From Rhynchopus euleeides (taxonomy: Eukaryota; Euglenozoa; Diplonemea; Diplonemida; Diplonemidae): DNA of 64,000 nt. The notes beneath the pieces were generated by a model. It was given only the letters and a program-made list of their open reading frames with translations. It was not told where the DNA came from and searched no databases. This document shows, piece by piece, positions 1 through 8,869 of the stretch (position 1 is the first letter of the stretch; the number at the start of each line of letters is the position of its first letter). The DNA lies in NCBI GenBank assembly GCA_963210315.1, contig OY723314.1, positions 124,001 through 188,000 of the forward strand. The letters run 5' to 3'. The position numbers and the translations under genes were made by a program.

Positions 1-533
1 CGTTCCTGTGCCAGAAGTCAACAAACGCGTCGGTGATCAGCTCCCGCTCCGCGGCAGCCCTTTCGGTGACCTCGAAGGTGTGCACCAGTTCCGACTGCGC
101 CTCGCGTTGCAGCTGCCCGCCCAACTTCTTCCCCTCCCGTCGCCCAGTCAGTGGTCGATCGCCTCCCTCTCGCGTGCCGCCAGCTTTGGGCCACACCCCG
201 CTCGGCCCGCCTCGGCAGTTGTTGTCCCCAGTACGCGCGCCTCCCGGGTCGGGTTCGCGCCCACCCCCGCACGGGCGGCTCTCCGTGGGGGAGAGGCCCA
301 CCCTTTACCAGCCCCCTTGCGCATCGTTTTTTGAGCGCACGGGAACGCGCAGCACCCCCTGGCCATCGGCCAGTCGTCACCCCCCCGGCGCCCCACCGCC
401 CCCCGCGTCCAGCGCAGGACAGCACATCCCCTGCTGACACTTTTGCGCGGGGGGCCGCGCGAAGCGCGGCCCCGCGACCCCACCCCCACCCCGCGCGAAG
501 CGCGGGGTGGGGGTGGGGTCGCGGGGCTGGGGG
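1..533. other. GC-rich segment with a degenerate coding-like stretch and a large hairpin
   Basis: No intact gene is seen. Read on the minus strand, roughly the first 150 bases give a short open, Glu/Arg-rich helix-like peptide ending in FVDFWHR, cut off by the window edge and by stops and frame changes further upstream. It may be the tail of a broken mobile-element protein. Bases 469-496 and 500-527 form perfect 28-nt inverted arms around a GAA loop, next to a smaller hairpin near 451-473. I cannot assign a function. Confidence 0.3.
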
Positions 534-1612
534 CATAGCTCTCAGTGGGCCCGTGGATGGTGTGGATGCATCCAGGGATGCCCGAAAATGTCAAAAAATG
601 GATTTTCGATTTGACACAGGAAAATCGCTGGAAACCCCAAAAATCGACCAAAAAACGTCGGAAAACCGATTTTTGGGCCCATTTTTCACCCAGAAACACG
701 TTTTTGGGCCTCTGTGAAAAATCGATTTTTTGGTAAAACACACCCCGTGTGGTAGAGAAAATACGGCAAGAGTCTCGGTGGGTCGGAAGAGCAGATGGTT
801 CCCGCAACAGCTCCCGGGGAGCGGCGGGTATTTCGCATAGGATGCCGGATGTGTGAACACGTTTGTGCGGTTTGCCCTGTGTTGTGTGAACATATGTGTA
901 TGTGTGTGTGTATGCTCCACCCAACCCGACACATTTTCTGTACTTCAGACAGGTAAGGTCACTCGACACGCGGGGGGGGGGGGGGGGGTTTTGTTGTGTG
1001 TTTTTTCTGCCAGCCGACATCACTAGCGCCAGCGAGAAAAAAAAAACGCGTGACGAGTGACGGGTTGAGGTGGAAGCGATCAATGCAAAAATCATCTGAA
1101 AGGAAGACTCGAGAGACTGCTGCTGTATTTTGGGAATTTTCGCGATTTTGACCAACTACTCGCCCAGCCAAATTCGATTTTTGGCTGAAAATTGCAGGGA
1201 AATGCAACAAATCAACGAATTAAGCCGTTTTAACCCCTTTCGTGGACTTTTTGGTTTCAGAAGGGTTTTAGGGGTGTCCATACCGGCCCTTGGCACATTT
1301 CCTTGAAATTTCATCCTCTGCAGGCAAACCGGGTATGGATGCCTGCATGCATGCATGCATTCATCCATGCATGCATGGATGTGTGCATGCATGCATGCAT
1401 CCATCCATCCATCCATCCAGCCATCCATCCATCCATGCAGGCATGCCTGCATGGATGCATGCATGCACACATCCATGCATGCAGGCATACAGGCATTCAT
1501 TCACTGCAGGCAGGCCTGCATGCAGGGCTTCGGAGCTCCAGCCTGTGTGTGGATGCATCCACAAAAGTTGTGGATGCATGCGCTGCATGCACGGGAAATA
1601 CTGAGAGCTATG
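534..1612. mobile_element. Candidate non-autonomous TIR element (TIR CATAGCTCTCAGT, 7-bp duplication)
   Basis: The ends carry perfect 13-bp inverted repeats, CATAGCTCTCAGT at 534-546 and its complement at 1600-1612, followed inward by a second matched block (CCGTG). The flanks are CTGGGGG at 527-533 and 1613-1619, a 7-bp direct repeat expected of target-site duplication; its G-richness makes it weaker evidence. The interior has no credible gene. The word TGGATGCAT(CCA) occurs near both ends (about 555 and 1545-1580), and a CATG/CATC-rich tandem tract lies at 1,330-1,530. Runs of A/T and a long G run (about 971-988) fill the rest. Confidence 0.55.
1330..1530. repeat. CATG/CATC simple tandem tract
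   Basis: Imperfect repeats of GCATGCAT and CCATCCAT fill this stretch. Open frames on both strands are products of the repeat (Met-His-Ala-Cys runs) and not genes. It sits within the candidate TIR element 534-1612 and shares its GGATGCAT word. Confidence 0.85.
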
Positions 1613-2086
1613 CTGGGGGTGGGGGTGGGGGTTTAACCTTATCTTCCTTGGGGGTGCAGGACCTCCCCCAGGATTGACGAGTTGGGGGTATAGCTTGGCG
1701 GACGATGACGTGGTATCGACAGCGGCTTGCCCCCGCCCTGAAATAGGCGCGTGAACTCTTGCGTCACTTCGCACAGTGTGCATCATGTTCAAATGACACG
1801 CAGGAGCCAGTAGGCTGCCTTTCAAACGGGGTGCCTGTCCCTGCTGGACAGGGGGGTCTGGGGGGCGGAGCCCCCCAGCCGCCGGAGGCCATGGGAGTGA
1901 ACATTTATTCCTGGTGGGCGCGGTTACTCACGGCATGGTCCCTCGGGGCCAGGCTGCGATGCCAGCACGCTAACCCAAATTGCAAAACGGCGGGCGCAGA
2001 TTCCGTGTGAATTGGGCTGCATCCTGGGTAGCCCGGACCCTACCCGATGTGACGATAAATTGTCGCGCAAGGACATGCCACAGGGG
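1613..2086. other. Intergenic segment with dispersed repeat pieces
   Basis: No gene is seen. Around 1850-1905 lies a GC-rich palindromic piece (core GGAGCCCCCCAGCCGCCGG, then GTGAACAT) that recurs inverted at about 61,370-61,436 and partly at 7,217-7,255. Around 1,918-1,990 is a ~70-bp segment (GGTTACTCACGG ... ACCCAAATTGCAA) that recurs at about 45,418-45,486. These are dispersed repeats of unknown type. Confidence 0.5.
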
Positions 2087-2317
2087 AATCATACCTTGGC
2101 CGGGCTATCGCAGACAGGGGGCACACACACGTCGACTCGGCTATAGTTCTCCTGGTGGTGTGTGTGCGCAACGACAAGAAAGGCAAAGGCAATGGGTAGT
2201 GGGGGTGTTGATGGGAAGGGGGAAGGGGGACTTCCGGTTCAGCTTTTCCTCACTTGCAACGCGAAGGGGTTAAGAGATCCCGCGACAACCGCCAATTCAG
2301 GCTGTTGAGGCGAGGTC
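2087..2317 (-). repeat. Split direct repeat B2 (231 bp)
   Basis: This matches 2586-2816 base for base as far as I can compare. An 18-bp G-rich spacer (2318-2335) separates it from repeat A2. It is the 3' terminal repeat of the retroelement. Confidence 0.92.
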
Positions 2318-2335
2318 CGGGGGATGGAGGGTGGG

Positions 2336-2585
2336 ACAATAAAAGAAAGCGGACAAGACGAAGAGTGTTGGCCGCGGGGAGATTACCCTGATGAAGGGGG
2401 TGTTGTGTGGTGTGGTGTTAAATATATGTACAAAGTGTCCCGGGAAGGTGCATGGGCACAACATGGGGGGAGAGAGAGAGGGGAAAGGCAACAGGATTGG
2501 GGTTGTGGGGTGTCAGGGGTGATGAGGGGGATGGGGGTGTCTGCTGCCAATGGCCTTGGGTCATATTCCCTCAGTAAACTGTGAG
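2336..2585 (-). repeat. Split direct repeat A2 (250 bp)
   Basis: This is the same sequence as 6967-7216 (repeat A1). It directly abuts repeat B1 at 2585/2586, the junction expected of split-direct-repeat elements. Confidence 0.92.
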
Positions 2586-2816
2586 AATCATACCTTGGCC
2601 GGGCTATCGCAGACAGGGGGCACACACACGTCGACTCGGCTATAGTTCTCCTGGTGGTGTGTGTGCGCAACGACAAGAAAGGCAAAGGCAATGGGTAGTG
2701 GGGGTGTTGATGGGAAGGGGGAAGGGGGACTTCCGGTTCAGCTTTTCCTCACTTGCAACGCGAAGGGGTTAAGAGATCCCGCGACAACCGCCAATTCAGG
2801 CTGTTGAGGCGAGGTC
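2586..2816 (-). repeat. Split direct repeat B1 (231 bp)
   Basis: Matches 2087-2317. The RT-RNase H reading frame runs about 20 bp into it before its stop at 2796-2798. Confidence 0.92.
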
Positions 2817-4505
2817 TCCGCCTGCCCCACCGCGAGTGAAGAAGCGCCGCACCGCAAGTGAAACCTGGTCCCGGGTTTCGGGAGAAGAAATGCAAGAGGG
2901 GGGGATACGGGAAGGGAGATCTGCCGGATTGGCAGAGGTGTGGACGTATCCAACGGAAAAAGACAAAACCTGGAGGGCTGTGAGGTATTCTACCGCCTCC
3001 AGGACGGACTTGTTAATAAGATTGCAGGCGGCACACAGCCGCTTGCGCACAACAGCTGCCACGGTCGTATTGTCGACCCAGATCTCTACAGCCCCCCCGC
3101 ACACAGACCGGGGAAGGGCTCGCACTGTTTTGTTGAGGGCCATCGCCTCGAGAATGTTAATGTGCAGCTGGGACTCGGCTGCGGTCCACGAGTCACCAAT
3201 GACCTGCATTTCTTGTGTAAAGGAATCTATTAAGACGCCACCCCAACCCTTGAGGGAGGCGTCAACAAAGCAAGTAAAAGACGGGGGTGTGGACTGAATA
3301 ACTCTCCTGTGGGGGGGAACACGCGCAACCCCCACACACACACACCACTGCCGCAACTCCCGGCAGACCGATGGGGGGATCCGCACAGGGTCAGGCGGCC
3401 GAAGGACCGCCCGGTTCAAAAAATTAGTCACCCGGCGGAGGAACTTGATCCCAAACCAGAACCTCCCCGGGGACACTCCCGAAATGGCGCTGGCGTGGAG
3501 CAACCTTCCACCCAGCGACTCCAGCTCACCAGCCGTCACCCTCTGCCAGTCCACGCTGTCCAGCTTCGCCATCAGCCTGTCCGACGGAGACACGGTCTGG
3601 GCAGCGTGGTCGAATGCCACCCCGAGAAACTCGTAGACCGTCGCCGTGTCCACCGAGTCAGACGGCTTCCATGTCGCAGCGCACGCCGCAGCCACCTTGT
3701 CCATCTGCCGCGTCGCCTCTTCGACACTGGTGCGGGGGCCGGTCAGACGCACGTTGTCGATCCAGACGTCGACCCCCACCTCAGGCGCAGTGCAGAACTC
3801 CTGGCGGACGTAGTCCCGGTGCCCACCCACAACAGCAGCCAAAGTGTGCATCAGCTCGGGCGCACAACAGTGGCCCATGGGCAACCTCAGCAGCTCATAC
3901 CAGTCCCCCGACTCGTCAGCGAAGCGAAAGAACCTCCGTGCAGGCGCAGGGATGGGGATCTGATAAAACCCGCACTTGAAATCCCGCGCCGACCCACACT
4001 CCGCAAACACCGCGTCGAGGTACCCCGAGATGTGCCCCAGGGGGACGTGTGCCGCGTAGGACTCCTCCAAGTTGTCGTTTGCCTGCTTGGTCCAGAGGAT
4101 GAACCTCTGCCGCAACCCGGACGGCTTCTCCTCCATCACAGTAAAGGGCACGCACAGGGAGGGGCCCGGACCCGACGCAGGCCCAGCCACTCCGTTCTCC
4201 ACCAGCAGCTCCGCATGCTTGTGTTGTAGATGCGAGGGGCGGGAGCGCCCCTCAGAGGGAGAAGGTGTAGAAGTGCCCGGCGGGGGTGCATCGGGGAACG
4301 TCAGCCGCCACACCTCGTCGAACCTGCGCCTCACAGTGGCGGTCATCCTCGCCCGCAGCGCCTCGACGTCCATCTCCGCCACAGAAGACACATGCAGGGG
4401 CGCACGGCGCTCCTCCTCCGTCGCCGGCAGCCTCGACTGGTGCGCACGCCGCGTCACCGAGTGCAGCCCCCGCTGCTTGCGGCAAAAGGACTCAGGGTCG
4501 GCCAT
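2796..4505 (-). CDS. Reverse transcriptase - RNase H (retroelement ORF3)
   Basis: A 569-aa polyprotein that copies element RNA into DNA and degrades the RNA strand. I chose the ATG at 4505-4503 because it overlaps the recombinase stop by one base (TGATG), which suggests coupled reinitiation; the frame stays open further upstream only as a shadow of the other genes. RT block A is seen as DFKCGFYQIPI (D175), followed by LPMG at 208-211. The position of the YxDD box reads WIDN (D250, N251), so the second Asp is Asn. The thumb region follows at ~345-365. RNase H residues are D415 (FVDAS), E453 (ILEA), D478 (WVDN) and D529 (NPAD). The protein ends within repeat B1. Other family members may share the IDN box; I cannot check that here. 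Confidence 0.9.
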   Translation of the reverse strand: MADPESFCRKQRGLHSVTRRAHQSRLPATEEERRAPLHVSSVAEMDVEALRARMTATVRRRFDEVWRLTFPDAPPPGTSTPSPSEGRSRPSHLQHKHAELLVENGVAGPASGPGPSLCVPFTVMEEKPSGLRQRFILWTKQANDNLEESYAAHVPLGHISGYLDAVFAECGSARDFKCGFYQIPIPAPARRFFRFADESGDWYELLRLPMGHCCAPELMHTLAAVVGGHRDYVRQEFCTAPEVGVDVWIDNVRLTGPRTSVEEATRQMDKVAAACAATWKPSDSVDTATVYEFLGVAFDHAAQTVSPSDRLMAKLDSVDWQRVTAGELESLGGRLLHASAISGVSPGRFWFGIKFLRRVTNFLNRAVLRPPDPVRIPPSVCRELRQWCVCVGVARVPPHRRVIQSTPPSFTCFVDASLKGWGGVLIDSFTQEMQVIGDSWTAAESQLHINILEAMALNKTVRALPRSVCGGAVEIWVDNTTVAAVVRKRLCAACNLINKSVLEAVEYLTALQVLSFSVGYVHTSANPADLPSRIPPSCISSPETRDQVSLAVRRFFTRGGAGGDLASTA

Positions 4506-5434
4506 CACAGATGCCGTGTCACCTCCTGCGTCCGCAGCGCCCTCGCCATCTCCGTGGGGCATCCCCCGTAGCGGATGGTGGTGCTGGAGAGGCCGCCCTC
4601 GCCGTGATGCTTCGCGAGGCGGCCCACCAGCATCTCCGACAGATCCGCTCCCGACGCGATGAGCCCGAAGAGGAAGGTGAGCGCCCCGCGCTTCACGCTG
4701 TGGCCCGAGTAGGCCTCCATCCCCGGTGTTGCCCGCCACATCGCCGTCACATCTGCCGTCGAAACCGCCGTCAGCCGCTCGAAGGGGCGCAGGCGCGTCA
4801 CCAGCTCCGCGATGGAGGGGGTCAGGTCCCCGCATATCACCGTCCACTTTGAGGCTGTGAACGGGTTGGCCCGACGGCCCTTCGGGGAGGTGTGCCAGTC
4901 TATTATCACCTCCGTGGGCTGCACCGCGATGAACTGCTCCGACGAGAGGGTGCACACCTCCCCCCACCGGGCCGCGGTCTTCCACGCCGTCAGCGCCGCC
5001 AGTCGGAGATGCGGCTGTTGACACAGCGCCCACGCCACGAGTACCTCCTTCGGCATCGGCGTCGCCTGCTGCTGCGGAATGGCCCCCCCGGCCGCACGCA
5101 GCGCGCTTGCCAGGCTGAGGAGGGGCTGCTGGGCGAGGCCGAGGTGGCGCATCGTCCCGGAGAGCGCCTTTGCGTAGGCCAGCATCCCCTGCGGCGACAC
5201 CCCTGTCGCCAGCACGAACAGCATGGCGGTGTCGGCGTCGACTTCTAGGCCGTGCTCGTTGGCCCACCGCACCAGCCTTGCCCACAGCAGCTGCCTCTGT
5301 GACGAAGTGCTTCGCGCCCACATACCCGCCACCACGGCCTGCAGGCGCTCCACGGCCTCCCCGGGGCCGACCTCCACCTCTCCCGTGACGCGCACCGCCA
5401 CACCCCCGACCCGAGCGGCCACGTGCCGCATCAT
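4505..5434 (-). CDS. Tyrosine recombinase (retroelement ORF2)
   Basis: A 309-aa DNA breaking-rejoining enzyme that would integrate the circular cDNA. The core motifs are box I Arg R156 (AARWGE), box II H245-S-V-K-R249 (GHSVKRGAL), His 276/277, and the nucleophile Tyr Y289 (TTIRYGG). In most tyrosine recombinases box II is HxxR; here Lys sits at +3 and Arg at +4. The N-terminal half (about 25-110) is helical and would be the core-binding domain. The start is uncertain: Met1-Met2 are adjacent, and a TTG/GTT-rich stretch at about 5,550-5,620 separates it from Gag. Its stop overlaps the RT start. Confidence 0.88.
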   Translation of the reverse strand: MMRHVAARVGGVAVRVTGEVEVGPGEAVERLQAVVAGMWARSTSSQRQLLWARLVRWANEHGLEVDADTAMLFVLATGVSPQGMLAYAKALSGTMRHLGLAQQPLLSLASALRAAGGAIPQQQATPMPKEVLVAWALCQQPHLRLAALTAWKTAARWGEVCTLSSEQFIAVQPTEVIIDWHTSPKGRRANPFTASKWTVICGDLTPSIAELVTRLRPFERLTAVSTADVTAMWRATPGMEAYSGHSVKRGALTFLFGLIASGADLSEMLVGRLAKHHGEGGLSSTTIRYGGCPTEMARALRTQEVTRHL

Positions 5435-5549
5435 CGCCCTCGCAAAGAGCGGTGTTCTCCCGCTGGCGGCGCCGGATGCGCCTAAGGGCGTTGCGGGCCC
5501 TGGCTGAGCGGGGTGGGGTCGAAGGGATGTGTCGGGTGGAGGAGATGTT

Positions 5550-5620
5550 GTTGAGGTGTTGTTGTTGTTGTTGTCGTTGTTGTTGATGCTGTTGATGTTG
5601 TTGATGTTGTGGATGTGGGG
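5550..5620. repeat. TTG/GTTGTTGTT microsatellite between Gag and recombinase
   Basis: An imperfect trinucleotide repeat in the 264-bp gap between the Gag stop (5699) and the recombinase start (5434). On the coding strand it reads CAA/CAACAC and could encode Gln/His-rich linker in another frame, so a frameshift joining the two proteins cannot be excluded. Confidence 0.7.
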
Positions 5621-5698
5621 GGGGTTGGATGGGCGGCGAGGGGCGGGGTGTTGTAGAAGCGCGAGGGGGGGGCGGGCCTGGAGCCGGGAGGTGGGCAG

Positions 5699-6895
5699 TC
5701 ACGCGCGCCCGCCCCCGGCCCTGCCGTTTCCCGGCGCCCTCGCCGGTGCCTTCGCCACGATGCGCTGCTGGGGGGCTCTGGCGGCGGTGCGGGGGCGTGT
5801 GTGTTGTGTCTGGGGGGCGGCCCCCGGGCCCACTGCCGCAGCCGCTCGCATCACAGGGTGGGCCGTGGCGTCCTCCCTGGCGAGGTGGCGCTCGATCGCA
5901 GCTCGCGGCACCCTGTCTCGCACGAAGGCAATCTGGAGCAGCACCTGTCGCAGCAGGTGGTTCCCCAGCTCCCTCTGGGGGGTGCGCCCCCAGCCTGCGA
6001 CGCACGCCGTCGCCAAGATCCAGAGGCGCAATGCCTCGAAGGCCTCCCCCAGAATGCGCCCCCCGGGGAGATGCAGCGAACCCGACACCCAGCGAGACTC
6101 GAGCTGCAGTACCAGGTACTGCGCGTCGGTCTCGATGGCCGCATCCCACTCCGCGACGTCCGCCACATCCGCCGGGTGCACCGCCGCGCTCGTCATCGGC
6201 GCCGCCATCTGCGGGTACATCGGGGGCGGTGTCACCGGGGGAGCACCCATCTGCTGAGGAGGGGGAGGGGGCTGCGACGCCACCATCGATGCAGCCTGCT
6301 GCTGCATGGTCGCGACACGCCGGTCGAATTCCTCCTGGAACTGACGTGTTTGTTCTGCCGAAGCCTCGTCGAAGCGCCGCTGCTGCGCTGCTGCCTGTGC
6401 CTGCACTTCGTTCAAAGCCTCGCGCACCGCTGCCACCTCCCGTTCTGACTGCACCCGCATGTCCTCGATGGTCGTCGCCGCCATCTCGGTCTGGTGCACC
6501 GAGGTCTCGACGAGTCGGATGTAGACCCAATCCGGAGCGGGGAAGGGGTAGGTCACATCCGGACCGTCGTGCACTTCGACTCCGGCCACATAGTTGTAGG
6601 CCTCCGACAATGTCACTTCATATGTCGGAGAGCCGTCCTGGTCAGGTGCACCCGCAGAGAGACGCGCTGCGTAACGCGCGAAATCCGTCGATCCGTCAGA
6701 CGGTCTGCACGTGTATACAACACACGCATTCACCAGGGCAGCGGCCTGGTCCCCCAGCATCCGCACCGACATCTCCACAGGGGCCACAAACCCCTGCCCA
6801 GCGGTGGCTCTGGGGGAGACCGCCCGCGCCCGCTGAGTCCCCACCCACGACATGGTGAAGGGCTGCAGGGGGACGACGTCAGGGGAGGTTGTCAT
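5699..6895 (-). CDS. Gag-like protein (retroelement ORF1)
   Basis: About 398 aa from the Met at 6895. The frame opens at 6970, but the extra 25 residues lie next to repeat A1 and look untranslated. A globular N-terminal part (~1-145) is followed by a Glu/Gln/Ala-rich coiled coil (~150-215), a Pro-rich stretch (PPPPPQQMG), a helical capsid-like segment (~255-350) and a basic Ala/Arg/Gly-rich tail that could bind RNA. No zinc knuckle is visible. I call it Gag from its position as first gene after A1 and from this composition, not from a recognised sequence signature. Confidence 0.7.
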   Translation of the reverse strand: MTTSPDVVPLQPFTMSWVGTQRARAVSPRATAGQGFVAPVEMSVRMLGDQAAALVNACVVYTCRPSDGSTDFARYAARLSAGAPDQDGSPTYEVTLSEAYNYVAGVEVHDGPDVTYPFPAPDWVYIRLVETSVHQTEMAATTIEDMRVQSEREVAAVREALNEVQAQAAAQQRRFDEASAEQTRQFQEEFDRRVATMQQQAASMVASQPPPPPQQMGAPPVTPPPMYPQMAAPMTSAAVHPADVADVAEWDAAIETDAQYLVLQLESRWVSGSLHLPGGRILGEAFEALRLWILATACVAGWGRTPQRELGNHLLRQVLLQIAFVRDRVPRAAIERHLAREDATAHPVMRAAAAVGPGAAPQTQHTRPRTAARAPQQRIVAKAPARAPGNGRAGGGRA

Positions 6896-6966
6896 TGTGT
6901 AGCGGGCGACGGGCGGTTGGAAAGGGCAGTGGGGAAGAAGGCGTGGGAACAGAAGGTGAAAGTGTA

Positions 6967-7216
6967 ACAATAAAAGAAAGCGGACAAGACGAAGAGTGTT
7001 GGCCGCGGGGAGATTACCCTGATGAAGGGGGTGTTGTGTGGTGTGGTGTTAAATATATGTACAAAGTGTCCCGGGAAGGTGCATGGGCACAACATGGGGG
7101 GAGAGAGAGAGGGGAAAGGCAACAGGATTGGGGTTGTGGGGTGTCAGGGGTGATGAGGGGGATGGGGGTGTCTGCTGCCAATGGCCTTGGGTCATATTCC
7201 CTCAGTAAACTGTGAG
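6967..7216 (-). repeat. Split direct repeat A1 (250 bp), 5' end of retroelement
   Basis: The same as 2336-2585. It contains an internal G-rich run and, on the coding strand, probable promoter sequence for the element. Just outside (7,217 on) lies a piece of the GCCCCCCAGCCGCC dispersed repeat also seen at ~1,877 and ~61,400, so the element may have inserted into or beside that repeat. Confidence 0.92.
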
Positions 7217-7251
7217 GGTCGAGCCCCCCAGCCGCCGTAGTGAACGTCTGT

Positions 7252-8050
7252 TCACAGGTTGACATGATTCATGCCATGCCAAGCCCCTGACCAAATTCGG
7301 TGGGTCGTTGGGTCGATTGTTACGAAGAGCCCTGCCACCCACGTGTGCAGGACACGCCCGCCCGACATGTGCATTGTACAGCACCACACCAACTTCCCGT
7401 ACGGATTTGTCTGCAAGCCATCCCCGACCCAAATGCCTCCTGTCTCACCGAGTCTGGAAATGCTGCCGCACACACTGCCACACCTGAACCCTGCAGGGGC
7501 TGCCTGCCGTTGGGTGGCTCGACGATCCGGCACAGGTCCTCCTGCAGCCACCTGATGCGCTCTTGCTTCGCAGAACTCGCCATCGTCACGCTTCTCCCTG
7601 ACGCAGGCCTCCGCGAGCTGCTTCACCAGCTCCGCCTCCTCCGCGTCCCCCCGATGCAGCGACTGCGCGCGCTGGAGGGGGGCCCCGGATGGGAGGGCTA
7701 GGCGGTGCCGCATGGCTACACCTCGTGCAGGCTGCTGGATCGACGCCGCGGTCCCTGCAGCCGGATCGTCGCAAACCCCAGAGCTTGTGCGGCCAGGTGC
7801 AGGGCTGCGACCTGTCTCGACCCGCATCTCCGCCCAGGCCCGCCCAGTCCCGTAGCTCACGTGTTTCATCGCCTCGGGGATGAACCCCTCCGGAACTGGG
7901 TTCGTCCCCAGCCGTACGGCCTTGTCATACAGCGCCCGTCTCCTGTATCGCTTTCATGAGCCGCTCGCGAGGGGGTGAAGGTGTAGCGCCCCTCGACGGG
8001 GTGCTGGAGGATGGCCCTCAGGTCATCGGGCTCATCGCGGTGGTATTGAC
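7252..8050 (-). pseudogene. Frameshifted protein-coding remnant, unknown family
   Basis: On the minus strand, open segments continue across several frame changes. One piece (~8045-7955) reads into HPVEGRYTFTPS, the next includes LGTNPVPEGFIPEAMKHVSYG (~7930-7850), and a third ends in Lys/Glu-rich helix (EEAELVKQLAEACVREKRDD, ~7660-7580). Composition resembles Gag-type proteins and it lies upstream of the intact retroelement, so it may be a decayed relative. No domain is recognised. Confidence 0.4.
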
Positions 8051-8740
8051 AACTTGAGGCCCCCTGTGGTTAAGCCCCCCCTTGCCAGACCCCCCAGGGG
8101 GGGCTTAAACACGGGGGATCCCAGGTAATAGCGTTTTCCTCGCTGCCTCCCGTGGGGTCTCGACAGCACTAGACATTTCGGCGCAGGTAGATTGCCTCCA
8201 CTACAGGCTCACCCTAGACGAAGAGGGTGTCGCCATGGGAACCAAAAACCTGATTAAGGGGTGTAGTGCTAACACGCCATGAACGCCTCGCCAACCTGGC
8301 CAATTTAGCCGGAGGGGTATCGGTCTACCTGGAACAATGAGACGCTCAAAATACCAAGGGAACCCGCACGTCTTCTATGGAATTCCCCTCAACGGGGAAC
8401 ACGCACCTGACCTGGTGTCCCAAGGCCACGACGCCTCCCCCCACCTGGCACACCGGATCCCGCTGGACTGTGGGGACGCCACTAAAGTGATTGCGTAACA
8501 CTGTGTTCACCACCTCCGGTCTTCACGGTCAGGTGAAGATCAATTTTGCAGATGGCGACATGTCATGACCATGTCATGGGGTTCTTCGGGTGTCCCCATT
8601 CAGAAAACACCCGAAAAATATGACAACTTTGCTAAACTGGACCCAACTCCCCACACTCTTTTTTTTGCCATTTTTTCCATTTTTGGGCTCACTTTTTCTC
8701 ACTTTTCTCACTCCAGAGCGAAGGCCCCCGCCATTTTTTT
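8051..8740. other. Intergenic segment, no gene seen
   Basis: It contains one strong inverted repeat at about 8,069-8,110 (arms TTAAGCCCCCCC / GGGGGGGCTTAA). Nothing else is recognised. Confidence 0.5.
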
Positions 8741-8835
8741 CAGTGTAAACGATTTTTCGTCATTTTGGGTCCTTTTCCCTTGGGGTTTTGGTGGAGAGAA
8801 GGCCAAAAAGTGAAAAAAATCGTTTACACTTCACC
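8741..8835. repeat. Hairpin repeat with GTGTAAACGATTTTT ends
   Basis: The ends GTGTAAACGATTTTT and AAAAAATCGTTTACAC are inverted copies. They resemble the ends of the 77-bp hairpin repeats at 10,789 and 10,978 (AAATCGTTTACACC), so all three may be one miniature element family. Confidence 0.5.
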
Positions 8836-8869
8836 AGAAGTGGTTACCGGGCCAGTGACACCCCCAAAA

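Larger units (their letters stand above)
2087..7216 (-). mobile_element. Complete VIPER/Ngaro-like tyrosine-recombinase retrotransposon
   Basis: Read on the minus strand the order is A1 (7216-6967), Gag, tyrosine recombinase, RT-RNase H, B1 (2816-2586), A2 (2585-2336), B2 (2317-2087). A1 and A2 are both 250 bp and match closely; B1 and B2 are both 231 bp. This A-internal-B-A-B split-direct-repeat layout is diagnostic of Ngaro/PAT/VIPER-type members of the DIRS order, which integrate through a circular intermediate using a tyrosine recombinase. The gene order with the recombinase before RT matches what is described for kinetoplastid VIPER/TATE elements. All three reading frames look intact, so it may be recent or active. 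No target duplication is expected. Confidence 0.93.

Noticed and set aside
4505..6530. N-terminal ~675 codons of the frame that ends in RT
   Set aside because: They lie in another frame over Gag and recombinase, have low-complexity Arg/Gly content, and the RT start at 4505 is well placed.
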